From: Bacteroidales bacterium | GTDB lineage: Bacteria > Bacteroidota > Bacteroidia > Bacteroidales > UBA932 | Direction: 5' to 3' | DNA length: 64,000 nt | Assembly (NCBI GenBank): GCA_017471085.1 | Contig: JAFUWW010000007.1 | Span: 53,513-117,512, forward strand | Shown here: one piece after another, positions 60,116-64,000 of the stretch | Numbering within the stretch: position 1 is the stretch's first letter | Layout of the letters: every line of letters begins with the position of its first letter | The notes under the pieces: generated by a model | Told to the model about the DNA's origin: nothing | Seen by the model: the letters and a program-made list of their open reading frames with translations, nothing else | Databases searched by the model: none | Position numbers and translations under genes: made by a program

Positions 60116-61771
60116 ATGGAATTCAAATCTGTCAACAAGATTCTCCAGGACAGCATGGTCCGGAACTGGGACAGGCCGGCGCTTACCAACTACCAGGGCA
60201 TGACCCTGGCCTACAGGGACGTGGCGCGCCGGATGGCAAAACTGCACATCGCCTTCGAGCAGTGCGGTCTCCGCAAAGGAGACAAGGTGGCCATCTGTTC
60301 CCGCAACCAGGCCAACTGGGGCGTCTGTTTCCTCGCGGCCATTACCTATGGTGCCGTGGCAGTCCCTATCTTGCACGAATTCAAGCCCGGAAATATCCAT
60401 TATCTGGTCAACCATTCGGAAGCACGGGTCCTTTTTGTGGACGAAGTGATCTGGGAAGGCCTGGCGGCCGACGAAATGCCTGACCTCTCCGTTGTGGTGC
60501 AGATCAACACCCTCAAGTTCCTCTATGCCGCTACCCAGGAACTGGCCGATATCCGCGAACATCTGAACGAGACTTTCGGCAAGCGCTATCCCAACAACTT
60601 CGAACCGGAAGACCTCGACTACTACGAGGATTCCCCCGAGGAACTGGCCATCATCAACTACACTTCCGGTACTTCCGGCTTCTCCAAGGGCGTCATGCTC
60701 CCTTACCGGGCCCTGTACTCCAACATCGAGTTCGCCGCCAAGGATGCCTGCCCCATGCTCAAACCGGGCATGAACGTGGTTTCCATGCTGCCCACGGCCC
60801 ACATGTACGGCATGATGTTCGAATTCCTCTACGAGATGACCATCGGCATGCATGTGCATTTCCTGAGCCGTGTCCCCAGCCCCAAGATCATCATGCAGGC
60901 CTTCAGTGAAATCCACCCGGACATCATCATCGCCGTTCCGCTGGTGATCGAGAAGGTGTACAAGACCAAACTGAAACCCCTCATCGACAAAACCAAATAC
61001 TACCGCCGCATCCCTGTGCTGGACAAGGTGATCGAGAAGAAGTTCTGTACGGAACTCACCTCGGCTTTCGGCGGCCAGTTCGAGGAAGTAATCCTGGGCG
61101 GCGCCGCCTTCAACCCGGAGGTGGAGAAGTTCCTGCACAAGATCGGCTTCCATTATACGGTAGGATATGGCATGACGGAGTGCGGCCCGATCATCGGCTA
61201 TGCCCACTGGGACAAAGTGAAGGTGGGTTCCGCCGGCCGCGCAGCCCTCAATATGCAGATTCGCATCGACTCCTCGGATCCCCGCCGCATTCCTGGCGAG
61301 GTGCAGGTGAAGGGTCCCAATGTCTGCCTGGGCTATTTCAAGAATGAGGATGCCACCAAGGCTGCCTTTACCAGGGACGGCTGGTTCAAGACCGGCGACA
61401 TGGGCGTACTGGACGAGGACGGCTACCTGTTCCTCCGCGGCCGCTCCAAGTGCATGGTCCTGGGCCCTTCCGGTCAGAATATCTATCCGGAAGAACTGGA
61501 AGCGGTGATCAACAACTTCAACTATGTCGTGGATTCGCTGGTCGTGGAGGATGATGGCGGCCTCACCGCCCTCATCTACCCGGACTGGCACCAGGGAGAA
61601 CTGGACGGGATGCCGCGTTCCGCCTTCAAGAAACGGATCACGGACATGCTTCCGGCCATCAACCAGGAACTGCCCAACTATGCGCAGATTAAGAAGATCG
61701 AGCTCATGCCCGAGGACTTCGAGCGCACCCCCAAGAAGAGCATCAAACGCTACCTTTATCAGAGGACATAA
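60116..61771 (+). CDS. Long-chain acyl-CoA (acyl-AMP) synthetase
   Basis: 551-residue adenylate-forming enzyme. The P-loop-like A3 motif is YTSGTSGFSKGVM (about 182-194), A5 is GYGMTECGP (about 352), and A7 and A8 are WFKTGDMG and FLRGRSKCM. It activates a fatty acid as acyl-AMP and then acyl-CoA (or acyl-ACP); the FadD/long-chain group is most likely. A final lysine-rich segment (KKSIKRYLYQ) holds the A10 lysine. It lies 15 nt after the unknown protein and 3 nt before the deaminase. Confidence 0.87.
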   Translation: MEFKSVNKILQDSMVRNWDRPALTNYQGMTLAYRDVARRMAKLHIAFEQCGLRKGDKVAICSRNQANWGVCFLAAITYGAVAVPILHEFKPGNIHYLVNHSEARVLFVDEVIWEGLAADEMPDLSVVVQINTLKFLYAATQELADIREHLNETFGKRYPNNFEPEDLDYYEDSPEELAIINYTSGTSGFSKGVMLPYRALYSNIEFAAKDACPMLKPGMNVVSMLPTAHMYGMMFEFLYEMTIGMHVHFLSRVPSPKIIMQAFSEIHPDIIIAVPLVIEKVYKTKLKPLIDKTKYYRRIPVLDKVIEKKFCTELTSAFGGQFEEVILGGAAFNPEVEKFLHKIGFHYTVGYGMTECGPIIGYAHWDKVKVGSAGRAALNMQIRIDSSDPRRIPGEVQVKGPNVCLGYFKNEDATKAAFTRDGWFKTGDMGVLDEDGYLFLRGRSKCMVLGPSGQNIYPEELEAVINNFNYVVDSLVVEDDGGLTALIYPDWHQGELDGMPRSAFKKRITDMLPAINQELPNYAQIKKIELMPEDFERTPKKSIKRYLYQRT

Positions 61772-61774
61772 CGT

Positions 61775-62176
61775 ATGAAATTCGACCACAGCTATTTGGA
61801 AATGGCCGAGATCTGGGCCCAGAATTCCTACTGCAAGCGCCGGAAGGTGGGGGCCCTGCTGGTCAAGGACAGGATGATCATCTCGGACGGCTACAACGGG
61901 ACGCCTTCCGGTTTTGAGAACGTCTGTGAAGACGAAGACGGCGTAACCAAGCCCTATGTCCTCCATGCCGAGGCCAATGCCATCACCAAGGTGGCCAAGT
62001 CGGGCAATAGTTCGGAGGGCGCCACCCTGTATGTGACGGCTTCCCCTTGTGTGGAATGCGCCAAGCTCATCATCCAGTCCGGCATCAAGCGGGTGGTCTA
62101 CCGGGACGAGTACCGGCTTACGGACGGGATAGACCTGCTAAGGAGAGCCGGAATAGAAGTGGAACAGTCTCAATAA
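61775..62176 (+). CDS. dCMP deaminase-like (ComEB-type) cytidine deaminase
   Basis: 133-residue zinc-dependent deaminase. The zinc and proton-shuttle motif HAEAN (HxE) and PCVECAK (PCxxC) are present, and GYNGTPSGFENVCEDEDG is typical of dCMP deaminases, which make dUMP for thymidylate synthesis; short bacterial forms are labelled ComEB. It is linked here to an S41 peptidase, an order common in Bacteroidota. Substrate dCMP is by family, not shown. Confidence 0.88.
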   Translation: MKFDHSYLEMAEIWAQNSYCKRRKVGALLVKDRMIISDGYNGTPSGFENVCEDEDGVTKPYVLHAEANAITKVAKSGNSSEGATLYVTASPCVECAKLIIQSGIKRVVYRDEYRLTDGIDLLRRAGIEVEQSQ

Positions 62177-62183
62177 CAGGCCT

Positions 62184-63764
62184 ATGCAGAAAAAGACAGG
62201 TATCCAACTGATCCATTTGCTTTTAGGCGTTGCCATCGGAATGTTGGTGACGCTTTCCATTGTGAAGTATCTGGAAAGCCGTCACAGGTTGAAGGCAAGG
62301 TATCAGGACTGGGCCAAACTGAACCTCATCCTGGACATGGTGGAGAAGAACTATGTGGACACGATCGACATGGAAGCTGTGACGGATGCTGCCGTCATTG
62401 CCGCCTTGTCCAAGCTGGATCCGCACTCGCTTTACCTTCCGCCGGTCCAGCTCACTGCCTCCCAGGAAGAACTGGCCGGCAACTTCGACGGCATCGGCAT
62501 CCAGTTCAACGTTCCTAACGACACGGCCGTGGTCCTGGAAGTGATTTCAGGCGGTCCGTCGGAAAAAGCCGGGCTGCTGCAGGGTGACAGGCTGCTCAAG
62601 GTGGACGACCAGGTAATAGCCGGCGTCAACTTCCCACAGGATAGCATGGTCCGCCGCATGAGAGGACCGTCCGGTTCCAGGGTCACCATCCTGGCCAAGC
62701 GCGGCAACGAGGAAATCCCGTTCGAGATTATCCGGGGAAAGATTCCGGTTCACAGCGTGGATGCTTCCTTCATCGTGAGGGACGGCATCGGCTATATCCG
62801 CCTCTCCAAGTTTTCCCGGTCCACATACACCGAGTGCCATCAGGCGGCGGAGGATCTTGTGGACCGAGGTATGAAACACCTGATCCTGGACCTGCGGGAC
62901 AACACCGGCGGTTATCTGGACCAGGCACTCAAGCTCAGCAACGATTTCCTGGAAAAGGGCAACGTCATCGTCTATCTGGAGGGTCTGCACCGTTCCAGGG
63001 AGATGTTCAAGGCCGACGGCCGCGGCAGTTTCAAGGACATGGGCCTGACCGTTCTGATCAACGAGAATTCTGCATCGGCCAGTGAAATTGTCGCCGGGTC
63101 GATCCAGGACAATGACAGGGGACAGGTGATAGGCCGACGTTCCTTCGGCAAGGGCCTGGTGCAGGAAGAATACGACTTCACGGACCATTCCGGCCTGCGG
63201 CTCACCGTCGCCCGGTACTATACGCCCAGCGGCCGCTGCATCCAGAAACCCTACAGCTCGGATTATGAGTACGATATCTACAACCGCTATGCTGCAGGGG
63301 AGATCTTCTCGGCAGACAGCGTGAAACTCAACACTTCCGACCTCCACTATACCCGTGGCGGAAGGTCGGTGTATGGCGGCGGCGGCATCATGCCGGACGT
63401 CTTCGTCCCGATGGATACTACCCGCGCCACCACATTCTACCAGCAGTGCAACCGGAAAGCCACCCAGGTCCGTTTTGCCGCATCCATATTCGACCGCTAC
63501 CAGAAACGGCTGTCCGCCATCGCCAAATATCCGGAGATGGACCGTTTCTTTGCCGATGTGGACGTAGCCCGGGAGTTCCGGACTTTCGCCTCCCGGGAGG
63601 ACGGCATCACCGCCACCCAGAAGGAGTGGGAGGACACGCTGCCTTATCTGCTTCCCCAGCTGCAGGCTCTCGTAAGCCGCTATTCCAAATTGGGAGAGAA
63701 TGCTTTCTACAAGTACTATCTGCCTGTAGACAATACGGTGAAAGTGGCACTGGAAGGAATATAA
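62184..63764 (+). CDS. S41 C-terminal processing peptidase (CtpA-like)
   Basis: 526-residue serine peptidase anchored by an N-terminal transmembrane helix (LIHLLLGVAIGMLVTLSIV). A PDZ domain (GIGIQFNVPNDTAVVLEVIS, about 95-185) precedes the peptidase core; LRDNTGGYLDQA and NENSASASEIVAGSI contain the catalytic serine, and SFGKGLVQ the general-base lysine. It acts in the periplasm on C-terminal tails or cell-wall-associated proteins. Last gene of the operon; no strong terminator was seen before the repeat array. Confidence 0.92.
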   Translation: MQKKTGIQLIHLLLGVAIGMLVTLSIVKYLESRHRLKARYQDWAKLNLILDMVEKNYVDTIDMEAVTDAAVIAALSKLDPHSLYLPPVQLTASQEELAGNFDGIGIQFNVPNDTAVVLEVISGGPSEKAGLLQGDRLLKVDDQVIAGVNFPQDSMVRRMRGPSGSRVTILAKRGNEEIPFEIIRGKIPVHSVDASFIVRDGIGYIRLSKFSRSTYTECHQAAEDLVDRGMKHLILDLRDNTGGYLDQALKLSNDFLEKGNVIVYLEGLHRSREMFKADGRGSFKDMGLTVLINENSASASEIVAGSIQDNDRGQVIGRRSFGKGLVQEEYDFTDHSGLRLTVARYYTPSGRCIQKPYSSDYEYDIYNRYAAGEIFSADSVKLNTSDLHYTRGGRSVYGGGGIMPDVFVPMDTTRATTFYQQCNRKATQVRFAASIFDRYQKRLSAIAKYPEMDRFFADVDVAREFRTFASREDGITATQKEWEDTLPYLLPQLQALVSRYSKLGENAFYKYYLPVDNTVKVALEGI

Positions 63765-63800
63765 TTGACTTTTTTGGTTGGTGACGACGGCCGCTGCTCT

Positions 63801-64000
63801 GCCGCGTTGGTCACGAAATCAGCCCTGGAGTGCCCTGCAGTTGTCAACGCGGCAAGGTTCTTGGCCGATAGGGCCTGTTTCGTTGCCGCGTTGCCACGAA
63901 ATCGGTCCTGGAGAGCCCTGCGGCTGTCAACATGGCAAGGTCTTGGGCCGATAGAGCCCGATTCGTTGCCGCGTTGACACGAAATCCGCCCTGGAGTGCC
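63801..64000. repeat. 84-bp tandem repeat array B (three units, last cut by window end)
   Basis: Units start at 63801, 63885 (83 bp) and 63968 (truncated). In the first, a 53-nt module is bounded by a perfect 9-bp inverted repeat, GCCGCGTTG (63801) and CAACGCGGC (to 63853); in the second by GCCGCGTTG and CAACATGGC. The period and module length equal those of array A, and internal blocks (GAAAT and AGTGC) align at the same offsets. The 83-bp unit breaks any reading frame, so it is non-coding. The rest of 63765-63800 shows nothing notable. Confidence 0.88.

Noticed and set aside
63801..64000. CRISPR array or integron attC sites
   Set aside because: Units are contiguous direct repeats without unique spacers, no cas or integrase gene is present, and the GTTRRRY/RYYYAAC core sites do not fit.

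Overview
The window is a continuous stretch of a GC-rich (by eye near 58-60 %) Bacteroidota chromosome, most likely an uncultured gut or rumen Bacteroidales. The evidence is a SusC/SusD pair with a hybrid two-component regulator, DUF3078 and DUF3823 proteins, OmpP1/FadL, eukaryote-type ProS, and promoters of the Bacteroidota form TTG-N20-TAnnTTTG. Shine-Dalgarno sequences are almost absent. I cannot place it below order with confidence. No rRNA, tRNA or CRISPR array was seen. Coding density is high, and antisense frames are often open because third codon positions are mostly G or C; I treated those as shadows.

Layout. 33-2163: a cell-wall sugar salvage pair (AmgK-like kinase fused to a RapZ C-terminal domain, then a MurU-like uridylyltransferase). 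2207-3783: a compact repeat locus, with a Y1/RAYT-type HUH transposase translationally coupled to an unknown 128-residue protein and bracketed by hairpins that share a 30-nt core. 3869-8754: folP, a DivIC/FtsB-like division protein, then an operon of a nucleotidyltransferase, a CPBP protease, tmk and a DoxX/MauE-like protein. 8761-13425 (minus): rimP-nusA-infB, with a consensus promoter followed at once by an intrinsic terminator, a candidate NusA attenuator. 13435-14083: non-coding repeats. 14095-22993 (minus): WbqC-like protein, lpxA, lpxC (without the usual FabZ fusion), lpxD, gpmI, tilS, a DUF3078 protein and proS. 23135-28064: a Tyr/Trp then Ser/Arg-rich surface protein, an OmpP1/FadL porin and dnaK. 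28078-36020: a secreted hydrolase (minus), then trpS, a copper P-type ATPase and a tricorn-like protease.

36139-57839 is a polysaccharide utilisation locus: four CE1-type secreted esterases, a GH3 glucosidase lipoprotein, a lipoprotein alpha/beta hydrolase, a DUF3823 lipoprotein, SusD, SusC, a divergent hybrid two-component system and a GH2 beta-galactosidase-like enzyme. Together they suggest uptake and breakdown of an acylated (feruloylated or acetylated) plant hemicellulose: SusCD imports, the esterases remove acyl groups, GH2 and GH3 trim the glycan, and the regulator senses a fragment in the periplasm. 57968-63764 is a four-gene operon (unknown inner-membrane-anchored protein, acyl-CoA synthetase, dCMP deaminase-like enzyme, S41 peptidase). 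63801-64000 begins a second array of the 84-bp repeat family seen near 13.7 kb.

The most unusual content is repetitive, structured DNA: RAYT-linked hairpins with a conserved core and a third copy as a perfect 52-nt palindrome at 38528; two arrays of an 84-bp unit carrying a 53-nt inverted-repeat module; repeat-derived insertions inside wbqC and tilS; and a strongly over-represented heptamer, GGCCGAT.
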